A stretch of DNA of 37,745 bases, taken from assembly GCF_001541225.1 (NCBI RefSeq), contig NZ_LMTS01000324.1, forward strand, positions 91,822-129,566. The letters are read 5' to 3'. Every line of letters starts with the position of its first letter. Within the stretch, counting starts at the first letter, position 1. The notes under the pieces were generated by a model. That model saw only the letters and a program-made list of their open reading frames with translations, was not told the DNA's origin and searched no databases. This document shows positions 25,936-34,079 of this stretch, piece by piece. The DNA is from Variovorax sp. WDL1 (GTDB lineage Bacteria > Pseudomonadota > Gammaproteobacteria > Burkholderiales > Burkholderiaceae_C). A program made the translations under genes and the position numbers.

Positions 25936-26700
25936 TCAGGGCATGTACTGGCCGCCGTTGACCTCGAGGATCTGGCCCGTCACATAGCCCGAGAGCTGCT
26001 CCGAGGCGAGATAGAGGAAGGCGCCGACGCACTCCTCGGGTTCCCCGATGCGGGCCATCGGGATCGTGGCCTTGAAGGACTCGAGCATCTGCGGCGTCGA
26101 GAACTGGTCGTGGAAGGGCGTCTGGATCACGCCCGGCGCTACCGCATTGACGCGGATGCGCTCGGCCGCGAGTTCCTTGGCCAGGCCGCGGGTTGCCGTG
26201 CTGACGAAACCCTTGGCGCCTGCATAGAGATAGGCACCCGGCCCGCCGCCGTGGCGCGCCGCTACCGACGACACATTGATGATGCTGCCGCCGCGTCCCT
26301 GCGCCCGCATGAGCGGCACCACCTCTCGGCAGAAGGCGAGCATCGAGCGGGCATTGATGTGCAGGATGTCGTCGAACAACGCGTCATCGAACTCGGCGAT
26401 CGGCACGCGCTTGACCAGGCTGCCGGCGTTGTTGACGAGGATGTCGATGGCGCCCCAGCGCGACGTGGTTTCACGCACCACGCGCCGGATCGCTTCGCTG
26501 TCGCGCACGTCGCCCTGCAGCGCGAAGGCCTCGCCGCCGGCGGCGGTGATCGCGTCGACCACCTCTTTTGCGGGGCCCGCCGAGCGGTTGTAGTGCACCG
26601 CCACGCGCACGCCGCGGGCCGCGTAGCCCTTCGCGACGGCCGCTCCGATGCCGGTGCTGGCGCCGGTGACGAGGGCAATCTTGCCTTTGAGATCTTCCAT
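25936..26700 (-). CDS. Short-chain dehydrogenase/reductase (FabG-like)
   Basis: 254 residues, classical SDR. It has the coenzyme motif TGASTGIGAAVA at 14-25, NNAG mid-protein, a catalytic Ser in INVSSVAARHG and the YxxxK box YAGAK. The ending is GYVTGQILEVNGGQYMP. The N-terminal basic residues (HYNRS) suggest NADP(H), as inference. AGGAGAACATC precedes the ATG. It lies between garD and a Bug gene in the uronate arm, so it probably acts on a sugar acid or keto sugar. None of the steps of the known Udh route needs it. Confidence 0.88.
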   Translation of the reverse strand: MEDLKGKIALVTGASTGIGAAVAKGYAARGVRVAVHYNRSAGPAKEVVDAITAAGGEAFALQGDVRDSEAIRRVVRETTSRWGAIDILVNNAGSLVKRVPIAEFDDALFDDILHINARSMLAFCREVVPLMRAQGRGGSIINVSSVAARHGGGPGAYLYAGAKGFVSTATRGLAKELAAERIRVNAVAPGVIQTPFHDQFSTPQMLESFKATIPMARIGEPEECVGAFLYLASEQLSGYVTGQILEVNGGQYMP

Positions 26701-26723
26701 GATGTTCTCCTGTTTTCCTTGTG

Positions 26724-28316
26724 TCAGGTGACCGGCGCCGGGTTGAACAGCACCAGCGCGTTATGGAGCTTCCAGTGCTCCGCCCAGGTCTTCTTGCGCC
26801 CGCTGGCCACGTCGAGCATCAGGCGGAACAGCTCCCAGCCCACGTCCTCGATGCTCGCTTCGCCGTCGGCGATGCGGCCGGCATTGACATCCATCAGGTC
26901 GTGCCAGCGGCGCGCCAGATCGCTGCGCGTGGCGACCTTGATCACCGGCACCTCGGCCAGCCCGTAGGGCGTGCCCCGGCCGGTGGTGAAGACATGCAGG
27001 TTGATGCCGGCGGCGAGCTGCAGCGTGCCGCAGATGAAATCGGAGGCCGGCGTCGCTGCATAGAGCAGGCCCTTCTGCCGCGCTTTCTCGCCGGGCGGCA
27101 CCACGCCGGAGATCGGCGCGCTGCCCGACTTCACGATCGAGCCCATCGCCTTCTCGACGATGTTGGAGAGCCCGCCCTTCTTGTTGCCGGGCGTGGTGTT
27201 GGCGCTGCGGTCGACGCGGCCGCGGTCCAGGTAGGCGTCGTACCAGGCCATCTCGCGGATCATGGCCTCGGCGACCTCCGGCGTTGCGGCGCGCGAGGTC
27301 AACTGGTCGATGCCGTCGCGCACCTCGGTCACCTCCGAGAACATCACCGTCGCGCCTGCGCGCACCAGCAGGTCGGTACAGAAACCCACGGCCGGGTTGG
27401 CGGTGACGCCCGAGAAGGCGTCGCTGCCGCCGCACTGCACGCCGACCACCAGTTCGCTGGCCGGCACCGTCTCGCGCCGGCGGGCGTCCAGGCGCTCCAG
27501 GTGTTCCTCGGCCTGGCGCAGGATGGAGTCGACCATCGACATGAAGCCGACGTGCGCTTCGTCCTGCAGGCAGACCACGTCGAGCTTCGCCTCGGCGCTG
27601 TCGCCGATGTCGGCGACGTTGCGCTCGTCGATCAGCGGGATGGTGCCGGGCGGCATCAGCCGCTCGGGCTGCAGCTTCTCGCAGCCCAGGCTCACCACCA
27701 TCACCTCGCCGCCGAAGTTCGGGTTGAGGCTGATGTTGCGCAGCGTGCGGATCGGAATGACCGCGTCCGGCGCATCGATGGCCACGCCGCAGCCATAGCT
27801 GTGCTCCAGCGCGACCACGTCGTCGACGTTCGGGTACTTCGGCAGCAGCTCGGCCTTGATGCGCTGCACCGCGAATTCGGTGACGCCGGCCACGCACTGC
27901 ACGGTCTGCGTGATGGCCAGGATGTTGCGCGTGCCGACGGAGCCGTCCGGGTTGCGGTAGCCCTCGAAGGTGTAGCCCTCCAGCGGCACCGGCGGCGGGA
28001 GCTTCACGGTCGCGATCGGCAGGCCCTCGAGTGCGCGAGCGGCCGGCATCTTCAGAAGACGCTCGTGGACCCAGCTGCCGGCGGCGATGGGTTTCAGCGC
28101 GTAGCCGATCACCACGTCGTATCGGCGAACCTCGCCGCCCTCCGGAATGTCGATCAGCGCCACCTTGTGCGCCTGCGGCACCTTCTCGCGCAGCGTCAGC
28201 CCCGATGGGAACACCGTTCCGGCGGGAAGGCCGCCGTCGTTGGCCACGATGGCGACGTTGTCACGCTCGTGCATGCGGACGGTCAGCGGCTGCGAAGGTC
28301 GGGAGGGGGCGTTCAT
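26724..28316 (-). CDS. garD: Galactarate dehydratase (UxaA/GarD family)
   Basis: 530 residues, close to E. coli GarD (about 523). The short N-terminal SAF-like domain (VRMHERDNVAIVANDGGLPAG) and the large C-terminal domain are both present, with GYRNPDGSVGTRNILAITQTVQC, EHSYGCGVAIDAPDAV, NFGGEVMVVSLGCEKLQPE and VVGVQCGGSDAFSGVTANPAVG, whose Cys residues probably help bind iron. Dehydrates meso-galactarate (possibly also D-glucarate) to 5-keto-4-deoxy-D-glucarate. Its product is the substrate of KdgD on the opposite arm. An altronate dehydratase (UxaA) is the alternative, but no reductive-pathway genes are present. Confidence 0.88.
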   Translation of the reverse strand: MNAPSRPSQPLTVRMHERDNVAIVANDGGLPAGTVFPSGLTLREKVPQAHKVALIDIPEGGEVRRYDVVIGYALKPIAAGSWVHERLLKMPAARALEGLPIATVKLPPPVPLEGYTFEGYRNPDGSVGTRNILAITQTVQCVAGVTEFAVQRIKAELLPKYPNVDDVVALEHSYGCGVAIDAPDAVIPIRTLRNISLNPNFGGEVMVVSLGCEKLQPERLMPPGTIPLIDERNVADIGDSAEAKLDVVCLQDEAHVGFMSMVDSILRQAEEHLERLDARRRETVPASELVVGVQCGGSDAFSGVTANPAVGFCTDLLVRAGATVMFSEVTEVRDGIDQLTSRAATPEVAEAMIREMAWYDAYLDRGRVDRSANTTPGNKKGGLSNIVEKAMGSIVKSGSAPISGVVPPGEKARQKGLLYAATPASDFICGTLQLAAGINLHVFTTGRGTPYGLAEVPVIKVATRSDLARRWHDLMDVNAGRIADGEASIEDVGWELFRLMLDVASGRKKTWAEHWKLHNALVLFNPAPVT

Positions 28317-28325
28317 GGCGGGATT

Positions 28326-29339
28326 TCAGGATTCGAGCCGGACGATCTCGACCCAGTTGGGCCCCTGGCCCACGGGTGTCGCGCCGCAAGGAGCCAGTGC
28401 CCCGGAGTCGGCTGCGATCGTGTAGACGGCGATGCGGTTGGATGCTTGTCCCGCCGCAACGAGGAAGCGGCCGGACGGATCGATGGCGAAGCCGCGCGGC
28501 TGCGATTCGGTGCGCACATGCCCGGCCGCAGTGAGCTTCCCGCTGGCAGGGTCGACATGAAAAAGGGCGAGCGTGCTGGACTTGCGCTCGCTCGCGTAGA
28601 GGAAGCGACCATCGGGGGTGAGTCGCAGATCGGCCGCCCACGCTTCGCCCGCGAAGCCCGGCGGCAGCGCGGAAATCGTGTCGAGCACGCTCGCCCTGCC
28701 GCTTTCCGGATCGACACCGAGGCGCGAGACCGAGCCGTCGAGTTCGCCCAGTAGGTACATGATGCGGCCCTGCGCATCCCAGACGAAATGGCGCGGACCC
28801 GAGCCCGCGTGCAGCCGCAGGACATTCGGCTCTGCCTCGGCGAGATCTCCGCTTGCGGGATCGAAACGCCAATGAACCAGGACGCCGCCGCCCAGGCTCG
28901 TCGCGTAGACATTCCGGTTGGCCGGGTCGGCCTGGATGCAGTGGGCGTTGGGGCCGGTCGGGAGCACTTGGCGCGCCGGGCCCGGTACGCCGTCGGCACC
29001 GATGGGGCTCACGGCAATCAGGTGGCCTCCGTACGAGGCACTCAACAGGTTACGTCCGCTGCGGTCGGTTGCGATATAGGCCATGCTGTGCGGGAGCGCT
29101 GCTTCACCCAGTGCCGTGAGCCGGCCGTCGGCCGGATCGATGGCGAAGGCCGCGACGGCCAGCGGCTCCGAACGACGCGCCACGTAGAGCCGGCGCCGGT
29201 CAGGACTGAGCGCCATCGGCATCAGCATGCCCCCGACTGCGACTTGCTGGATCGGCGACAGCGCGCCGGTGGCGTCGTCGAGTGCGAACACGCGGAGCTC
29301 TCCGCTGTCGGCATGGGAAACGAAGACTGCGCTCGTCAT
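28326..29339 (-). CDS. Lactonase family protein, seven-bladed beta-propeller
   Basis: 337 residues, cytosolic, with repeated propeller blades of the 6-phosphogluconolactonase-like lactonase family (for example LRVFALDDATGALSPIQQV, LVHWRFDPASGDLAEAEPNVLRLHAGSGPRHFVWD, RFLYASERKSSTLALFHVDPASGKLTAAGHVRTE). Between the TRAP genes and garD, downstream of udh, its most likely job is opening the galactaro- or glucarolactone made by Udh. This is comparable to the lactonases (UxuL type) described in proteobacterial hexuronate loci; the assignment rests on context. Gaps to neighbours are 9 and 18 nt. Confidence 0.87.
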   Translation of the reverse strand: MTSAVFVSHADSGELRVFALDDATGALSPIQQVAVGGMLMPMALSPDRRRLYVARRSEPLAVAAFAIDPADGRLTALGEAALPHSMAYIATDRSGRNLLSASYGGHLIAVSPIGADGVPGPARQVLPTGPNAHCIQADPANRNVYATSLGGGVLVHWRFDPASGDLAEAEPNVLRLHAGSGPRHFVWDAQGRIMYLLGELDGSVSRLGVDPESGRASVLDTISALPPGFAGEAWAADLRLTPDGRFLYASERKSSTLALFHVDPASGKLTAAGHVRTESQPRGFAIDPSGRFLVAAGQASNRIAVYTIAADSGALAPCGATPVGQGPNWVEIVRLES

Positions 29340-29357
29340 GGTCGTTTCGGTTCGAGC

Positions 29358-30641
29358 TCAGAGGCCGAGCAGCCGGGGCAGCCAGAGCGACAACGCCGGC
29401 ACATACGTGACGGCCAGCAGTACCAGGAACAGTGCGACGAGGAAGGGCGCGGCAGCGCGCGTGACCACGCCCAGCGGGAGCTTCGCCACGGCGCTGCCGA
29501 CGAAAAGCACGGTACCCACCGGCGGGGTGATCAGGCCGATACCCAGGTTCACCATCATGATCATGCCGAAGTGCACCGGATCGACCCCGAGCAGCTTCAC
29601 CACCGGCAAGAGAATGGGTGTGAGGATCAGGATCAGCGGCGACATGTCCATCAGCGTGCCGAGCACCAGCAGCATGACGTTGATCATCATCAGGATCACG
29701 TACTTGTTGTCCGAGACGCTGGTGAAGAAGGTCATGACCTTCAGCGGGATCTGCATCAGCGTCATCATGTAGCCGAAGCACGCCGCGAAGCCGATCAGGA
29801 TCATCACGATGGTCACCGTCTTTACGGTGCGATGCACCAGCTTCGGCAGATCGCGCCAACGGTAGTCGCGATAGATGAACATCGTCACGAAGAAGGCCCA
29901 CACGACCGCGATCGATGCGGACTCGTTGGCGGTGAACACGCCGGACAGGATGCCGCCCAGGATGATCACCATGGTCATCAGCCCCCACATCGCGTCGAGG
30001 CAGATCTTCAACGCCTGGCGCAGGGGGATCACTTCGCCCTTTGGGTAGTTGTTCCGGCTGGCGATGATCAGGCACAAGGCGGCGAGCGTCAGGCCCATCA
30101 GCAGCCCCGGCACGATGCCGGCGACGAACAGGCTGGCAATCGAAACCGAGCCCCCGGCGGCCAGCGAATAGAGCACTGCGTTGTGGCTGGGCGGAATCAG
30201 GATGGCCTGCACCGATCCGCTCACGGTCACTGCGGTGGCGAAATCACGCGGGTAGCCCTTTCTTTCCATCTCGGGGATCAGGACCGAGCCGATCGAGGCG
30301 GTATCGGCCACCGACGATCCGGAAATCGCGCCGAAGAAGGTGGACGCAAGGATGTTCACCAGCGACAGCCCGCCGCGGATGAAGCCGACCAGCACGCCGG
30401 CGAAAGCGACCAGGCGGCGCGACATGCCGCCTTCCGCCATGATCGCGCCGGCGAGGACGAAGAAGGGGATTGCCAGCAGCGAGAACTTGTTGACGCCCGA
30501 GGCAAGCTGGATCATCACCGCGTCGAGCGGGATGTCGATCCACAGCGCGCCTACCAACGCCGCCAGGCCCAGCGAATAGGCGATCGGAACCCCGATCGCC
30601 ATGAGGACGAGGAAGCTGCCGAGCAGGACCAGAGTGTCCAT
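29358..30641 (-). CDS. dctM: TRAP transporter large permease (DctM type)
   Basis: 427 residues with about 12 hydrophobic segments. Typical text: LVLLGSFLVLMAIGVPIAYSLG at the N-terminus, SLLAIPFFVLAGAIMAEGG, FFGAISGSSVADTASIGSVLIPEM, and LGIGLITPPVGTVLFVGSAVA near the end. It forms the sodium-driven channel of the TRAP system in the inner membrane. The ATG shares one base with the dctQ stop (TGATG). Uronate specificity is set by the binding protein, not this subunit. Confidence 0.96.
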   Translation of the reverse strand: MDTLVLLGSFLVLMAIGVPIAYSLGLAALVGALWIDIPLDAVMIQLASGVNKFSLLAIPFFVLAGAIMAEGGMSRRLVAFAGVLVGFIRGGLSLVNILASTFFGAISGSSVADTASIGSVLIPEMERKGYPRDFATAVTVSGSVQAILIPPSHNAVLYSLAAGGSVSIASLFVAGIVPGLLMGLTLAALCLIIASRNNYPKGEVIPLRQALKICLDAMWGLMTMVIILGGILSGVFTANESASIAVVWAFFVTMFIYRDYRWRDLPKLVHRTVKTVTIVMILIGFAACFGYMMTLMQIPLKVMTFFTSVSDNKYVILMMINVMLLVLGTLMDMSPLILILTPILLPVVKLLGVDPVHFGMIMMVNLGIGLITPPVGTVLFVGSAVAKLPLGVVTRAAAPFLVALFLVLLAVTYVPALSLWLPRLLGL

Positions 30642-31171
30642 CAGTGCGCTCCCTCGCCACCTGCAGCGGTTTCCTCATAGCGCACGATGTCCCGGTCGGC
30701 CTGGCTGCCATACACCATGCGCTCGATCACGAAGAGCAGGGTCGCCACGGCGCCGATCGGGAGCGAAGCGTAGGTGACGCCAACCGGCAGCCATGTCAGT
30801 TCGCTGATCGACTGGTTCCATGTTTCGACGCACAGCCGGAAGCCGTAGTAGGCGACGAACGCGCACACGACGACCATCAGCAGATTCACGAGAACCCGCA
30901 GCGCGCCCCGCAGTGCGGCAGGCAGCGGGTCCGTGAGCATCGTGACGGCGATGTGGGCCCCGGCGCGATAGGCGGCCGCGGCACCGATGAAAGTGAAGAC
31001 CATCATGAACAGGATGGCAACGGGCTCCGGCCATTGGGATCCGGTGCCGAGCACGTACCGCGTGAACACCCCCCAGGGAATGATCAGCGACATCAGGAAG
31101 ATGGCGGTGCCGGCGAACCAGATGCAGCCCAGGTAGAGGCGGTCGCACAGCCGAACGAAGAGGGGATCCAT
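30641..31171 (-). CDS. dctQ: TRAP transporter small permease (DctQ type)
   Basis: 176 residues with four hydrophobic helices (LGCIWFAGTAIFLMSLIIPWGVF, PVAILFMMVFTFIGAAAAYRAG, LVNLLMVVVCAFVAYYGF, LPIGAVATLLFVIERMVYG). GAHIAVTMLTDPLP is characteristic of DctQ. Couples DctP and DctM. Starts 22 nt after dctP. Confidence 0.94.
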   Translation of the reverse strand: MDPLFVRLCDRLYLGCIWFAGTAIFLMSLIIPWGVFTRYVLGTGSQWPEPVAILFMMVFTFIGAAAAYRAGAHIAVTMLTDPLPAALRGALRVLVNLLMVVVCAFVAYYGFRLCVETWNQSISELTWLPVGVTYASLPIGAVATLLFVIERMVYGSQADRDIVRYEETAAGGEGAH

Positions 31172-31193
31172 GAGGTCTTGCCGGCTTTCTTTT

Positions 31194-32186
31194 CTACTTC
31201 GTTGCTTCGATGCGCTTGATCAACGCGGCGTAGTCGGCACCGTACTTGGCGCGCACGGGAGCGGTAGCCTCGTAGAAGGGCTTGTTGTCGATGTTGATGA
31301 ACTCGACCCCCGCGGCCTTCAGCTTCGCCGTGTAGTCGCCCACGCTCTTGTCCCACAGCTGGCGCTGCTCCATCTGGGCTTCGCGAGAGAACTTCCTGAC
31401 CAGGGCCTGGTCGTCCTTGGACAGCTTGTCCCAGGTGACCTTCGACATCACGAAGATCTCGGGAATGATGAGGTGATTGGTCTGGGTGTAGTACTTGGCG
31501 CCGGCTTGGTAGTGATTGGCGGTGAACAAGGTCGGCGGGTTGTTTTCCGCGCCGTCGACCACGCCGGTCTGGATGGCGGTGAACACTTCGCCGTAGCCCA
31601 TCGAGATGCCGTTGCCGCCCATGGCATTCATCGTGTCGACGAACAGCGGGTTGCCCATCATCCGGATCTTCATTCCCTTGAGGTCGGCGGGCGTGCGTAC
31701 CGGCTTCTTGGTGTAAAGGCTGCGCGTGCCGCCATCCATCCAGCCGAGGCCGACGAGCCGGGCCGGCGAGGCGGTGATCTTGTCGAGCATCTCCTGCCCG
31801 ATGGGTCCGTCGATCACCGCCCGCATGTGCGCCTCGTCACGGAAGACGAAAGGCATGTTGAACACGTTGACCTCGGGGACGACGGGGCCGATCGGCCCCA
31901 GCGACGTGCGCAGGATCTGGATCGCGCCGACCTGCGTCTGCTCGATCATTTCCTTTTCACCCCCGAGAACGGAACCGGGAAACATCTGCAGCTTGATCCG
32001 GCCCTTCGTGGCTTCCTCGAGCTTCTTCCCCATGTGCTCGATGGCCACGACATTGGGATAGCCGGCGGGATGAACATCGGCCGCCTTGAGCGTCATCGTC
32101 TGTGCGGCGGCGACGCCGGGAGCGGCCGCCCACGCGAGGGTGACCGCAGCCGCGCCTGCGGCGAGGAGGGTGCGATGGAAGGGCAT
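31194..32186 (-). CDS. dctP: TRAP transporter substrate-binding protein (DctP type), likely for hexuronates
   Basis: 330 residues from the ATG at 32184-32186, which follows GGAGACTTTTC; the longer frame upstream is a shadow of udh. A signal peptide (LLAAGAAAVTLAWAAAPGVAAAQ) precedes the DctP domain: AADVHPAGYPNVVAIEHMGKKLEEATKGRIKLQMFPGSVLGGE. The carboxylate-gripping Arg is in LKGMKIRMMGNPLFVDTMNAMGG, followed by EVFTAIQTGVVDGAENNP. Similar TRAP proteins from Polaromonas are known to bind glucuronate and galacturonate. Being next to udh supports a uronate ligand. Confidence 0.92.
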   Translation of the reverse strand: MPFHRTLLAAGAAAVTLAWAAAPGVAAAQTMTLKAADVHPAGYPNVVAIEHMGKKLEEATKGRIKLQMFPGSVLGGEKEMIEQTQVGAIQILRTSLGPIGPVVPEVNVFNMPFVFRDEAHMRAVIDGPIGQEMLDKITASPARLVGLGWMDGGTRSLYTKKPVRTPADLKGMKIRMMGNPLFVDTMNAMGGNGISMGYGEVFTAIQTGVVDGAENNPPTLFTANHYQAGAKYYTQTNHLIIPEIFVMSKVTWDKLSKDDQALVRKFSREAQMEQRQLWDKSVGDYTAKLKAAGVEFINIDNKPFYEATAPVRAKYGADYAALIKRIEATK

Positions 32187-32248
32187 GAAAAGTCTCCTGA
32201 GGTTTGTGATGTGAATATTGCGAGTCTGAAAAGGACGAATGCACGTCC

Positions 32249-33067
32249 CTATTCGAATGGACCCTGGGCCGTGAAGGCGCCGCCCTGGTAGACGGAATTG
32301 GGATCCTCGGCCGGTACCGGCGGCTGGGCCTCGACCTTGGCGCGGAAGACCTCGGAGCTGTCCTGCGGCTGGAAGCCGAGGTGCGCCGCGGCGTGGTTGT
32401 CCCACCAGACGTTGCGGTTGGCTGACATGCCGTAGACCACCGTATGCTGGACGTGCGGCGTGAACAGCGACTTTTCCATCAGGGACGTCAGGTCCCGGTA
32501 GCTCAGCCAGGTGCTCATCATTCGGCGATTGGCCGGCTCGGGAAAGGAGGAGCCGATGCGGATGCTCACCGTCTCGATGCCCCAACGGTCGAAGTAGAAC
32601 TGGGCCATGTCCTCGCCGAAGGACTTCGACAGGCCGTAATAGCCGTCGGGACGGCGAAGTGCGTGGGCGTCGATGCTTTCGCTCTGCTTGTAGAAGCCGA
32701 TCACATGGTTGGAACTGGCGAAGACCACGCGCTTCACGCCGTGGCGGCGCGCGCCTTCATAGATATGGAAGACGCCCTTGATGTTGGCCTCGAGAATCTC
32801 CTCGAAAGGGCGTTCGACCGAGACACCGCCCAGGTGCACGACCGCGTCGCAGCCGGCGACCAGCGCATCGACCGCGGCCTTGTCGGCCAGATCGCAGGGC
32901 ACGACTTCCTCGTGCGGGCCCTCCGCGGGCTCCAGCGCGGCAATGTCGGATACACGCAGGGTCCGGGCGAAAGGGCGCAGTCGCTCGCGCAGGACCTTGC
33001 CCAGGCCGCCGGCGGCGCCAGTCAGCAGCAGCCGGTTCAGGCGGGGAGGGGAGGAAGGCGCACTCAT
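32249..33067 (-). CDS. udh: Uronate dehydrogenase (NAD-dependent)
   Basis: 272 residues from the ATG at 33065-33067; an upstream ATG at 33091 lacks a ribosome-binding site. Extended SDR fold: LLLTGAAGGLGKVL (NAD), CDAVVHLGGVS, FASSNHVIGFYKQSE, the YxxxK motif in GYYGLSKSFGEDMAQFYFDRWGI, and IGSSFPEPANRRMMSTWLSYRDL, which together are specific to Udh. Oxidises D-galacturonate or D-glucuronate to the aldaro-1,5-lactone. First gene of the minus arm, divergent from the GntR regulator, with the palindrome at 33101-33113 upstream. Confidence 0.93.
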   Translation of the reverse strand: MSAPSSPPRLNRLLLTGAAGGLGKVLRERLRPFARTLRVSDIAALEPAEGPHEEVVPCDLADKAAVDALVAGCDAVVHLGGVSVERPFEEILEANIKGVFHIYEGARRHGVKRVVFASSNHVIGFYKQSESIDAHALRRPDGYYGLSKSFGEDMAQFYFDRWGIETVSIRIGSSFPEPANRRMMSTWLSYRDLTSLMEKSLFTPHVQHTVVYGMSANRNVWWDNHAAAHLGFQPQDSSEVFRAKVEAQPPVPAEDPNSVYQGGAFTAQGPFE

Positions 33068-33092
33068 CGTTGCTTGTCTCTCTGAGGTCATC

Positions 33093-33113
33093 GGTTATCG
33101 GTTGTCGTACAAC
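33093..33113. promoter_or_regulatory. Uronate-regulon operator, site 1
   Basis: GTTGT-cgt-ACAAC (33101-33113) is a perfect 5-bp inverted repeat with a 3-nt spacer. Read on the minus strand, the 21 nt starting with it (GTTGTACGACAAC then CGATAACC) match site 2 at 33989-34009 at 18 of 21 positions. It overlaps the likely -35 of the GntR gene, so autoregulation is expected. Confidence 0.6.
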
Positions 33114-33130
33114 GCCCGGTTGATTATCAT
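33102..33130 (+). promoter_or_regulatory. Candidate sigma70 promoter of the GntR gene
   Basis: TTGTCG (33102-33107), 17-nt spacer, TATCAT (33125-33130). Matches are 4/6 and 5/6. The start would fall at about 33137, the A of the ATG, which would make the transcript leaderless or nearly so. The operator palindrome covers the -35. Confidence 0.4.
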
Positions 33131-33136
33131 CAGCCC

Positions 33137-33949
33137 ATGTCGCGCATGTCAACGGGGTCAACCGCAGCCGCCGAGCCGGCCGCCTTGGGCGGCAGCCCGC
33201 GGCGTCGCGGGCGGGGCCTGGCGCATGGCCTGGTCGACGACCTGGGCGAGAAGATCCGCAGCCAGCAGCTGCGGCCGGGCGACAAGCTGCCCACCGAGTC
33301 GGCCATCATGCAGGCCTACGGCGTCAGCCGCACCGTGGTGCGCGAGGCGCTGTCGAAGCTGCAGGCCGGCGGCCTGGTGGAGACCCACCATGGCATCGGC
33401 ACCTTCGTGCTGCAGCCCCGGGCGGCGGGGATGTTCCGGCTGGAGGGCTCCGACATCGCGACCACGGTCGACGTGCTGGCGGTGCTGGAGCTGCGCATCA
33501 GCCTGGAGACCGAGTCCGCCGGGCTGGCCGCAACCCGCCGCACCGAGGAGCAGCTGGCAGCGATGCGCGACGCGCTCGACGATTTCGAGCGCAACGTGGC
33601 GGTGGCGGGGGACACGGTGGCGCCCGACTTCCGCTTCCACCTGCAGATCGCGCAGGCCACGGGCAACCCGTACTTCGCGGACATCATGAGCCACCTCGGC
33701 ACCACCATCATTCCGCGCACCCGCATCACGGCCATCCGCAACCACGACCGCCGCGGCGAGTACCTGAGCCGTGTCAACCGCGAGCACGAGGAGATCTACG
33801 CCGCCATCGCGCGGGGCGATCCGGACTCCGCGCGCGCTGCCATGCGCATCCACCTGACCAACAGCCGGGAGCGCCTGCGCCTGGCGCAGGAGGCCGCCCA
33901 GCGCGAAGCGCAGGCGCCTGGGCAGGCCGGCGGCGCCCCGTCGGCCTGA
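33137..33949 (+). CDS. GntR/FadR-family regulator of uronate catabolism
   Basis: 270 residues. After a basic, Ala-rich leader, the winged helix spans about 30-100: LVDDLGEKIRSQQLRPGDKLPTESAIMQAYGVSRTVVREALSKLQAGGLVETHHGIGTFVL. The FCD domain has VLELRISLETESAGLAA, FRFHLQIAQATGNPYFADIMSHLG and NREHEEIYAAIARGD with the expected Asp/His ligands. The N-terminal and C-terminal tails (QAPGQAGGAPSA) are disordered-looking. It is comparable in family and neighbourhood to GguR-type regulators of hexuronate genes. It sits at the centre of the two arms and probably controls both. Confidence 0.9.
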   Translation: MSRMSTGSTAAAEPAALGGSPRRRGRGLAHGLVDDLGEKIRSQQLRPGDKLPTESAIMQAYGVSRTVVREALSKLQAGGLVETHHGIGTFVLQPRAAGMFRLEGSDIATTVDVLAVLELRISLETESAGLAATRRTEEQLAAMRDALDDFERNVAVAGDTVAPDFRFHLQIAQATGNPYFADIMSHLGTTIIPRTRITAIRNHDRRGEYLSRVNREHEEIYAAIARGDPDSARAAMRIHLTNSRERLRLAQEAAQREAQAPGQAGGAPSA

Positions 33950-33988
33950 GCGGCCGAGGTGCTGCGCGCTGGACATCCCGCCAATCAA

Positions 33989-34020
33989 GTTGTACGATGA
34001 CTGATAACTTGAAACAACTT
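33989..34020. promoter_or_regulatory. Uronate-regulon operator, site 2
   Basis: GTTGTACGATGAC then TGATAACT at 33989-34009 repeats site 1 with three changes. In addition AAGTTGT (33987-33993) and ACAACTT (34014-34020) form a 7-bp inverted repeat across it. Located 70 nt before the Bug gene at 34080. Suggests that the plus arm has its own regulated promoter. Confidence 0.55.
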
Positions 34021-34079
34021 GGCTTCTGTTCCTCCGGCTTGAACCGCCTCTCATCCCCACGTCCCAGGAGACATCCCAC

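Noticed and set aside
26721..30680. Two large plus-strand frames (677 and 630 codons) opposite garD, lactonase and dctM
   Set aside because: Antisense shadows with His/Arg/Asp-rich composition; the minus-strand genes explain the region completely.
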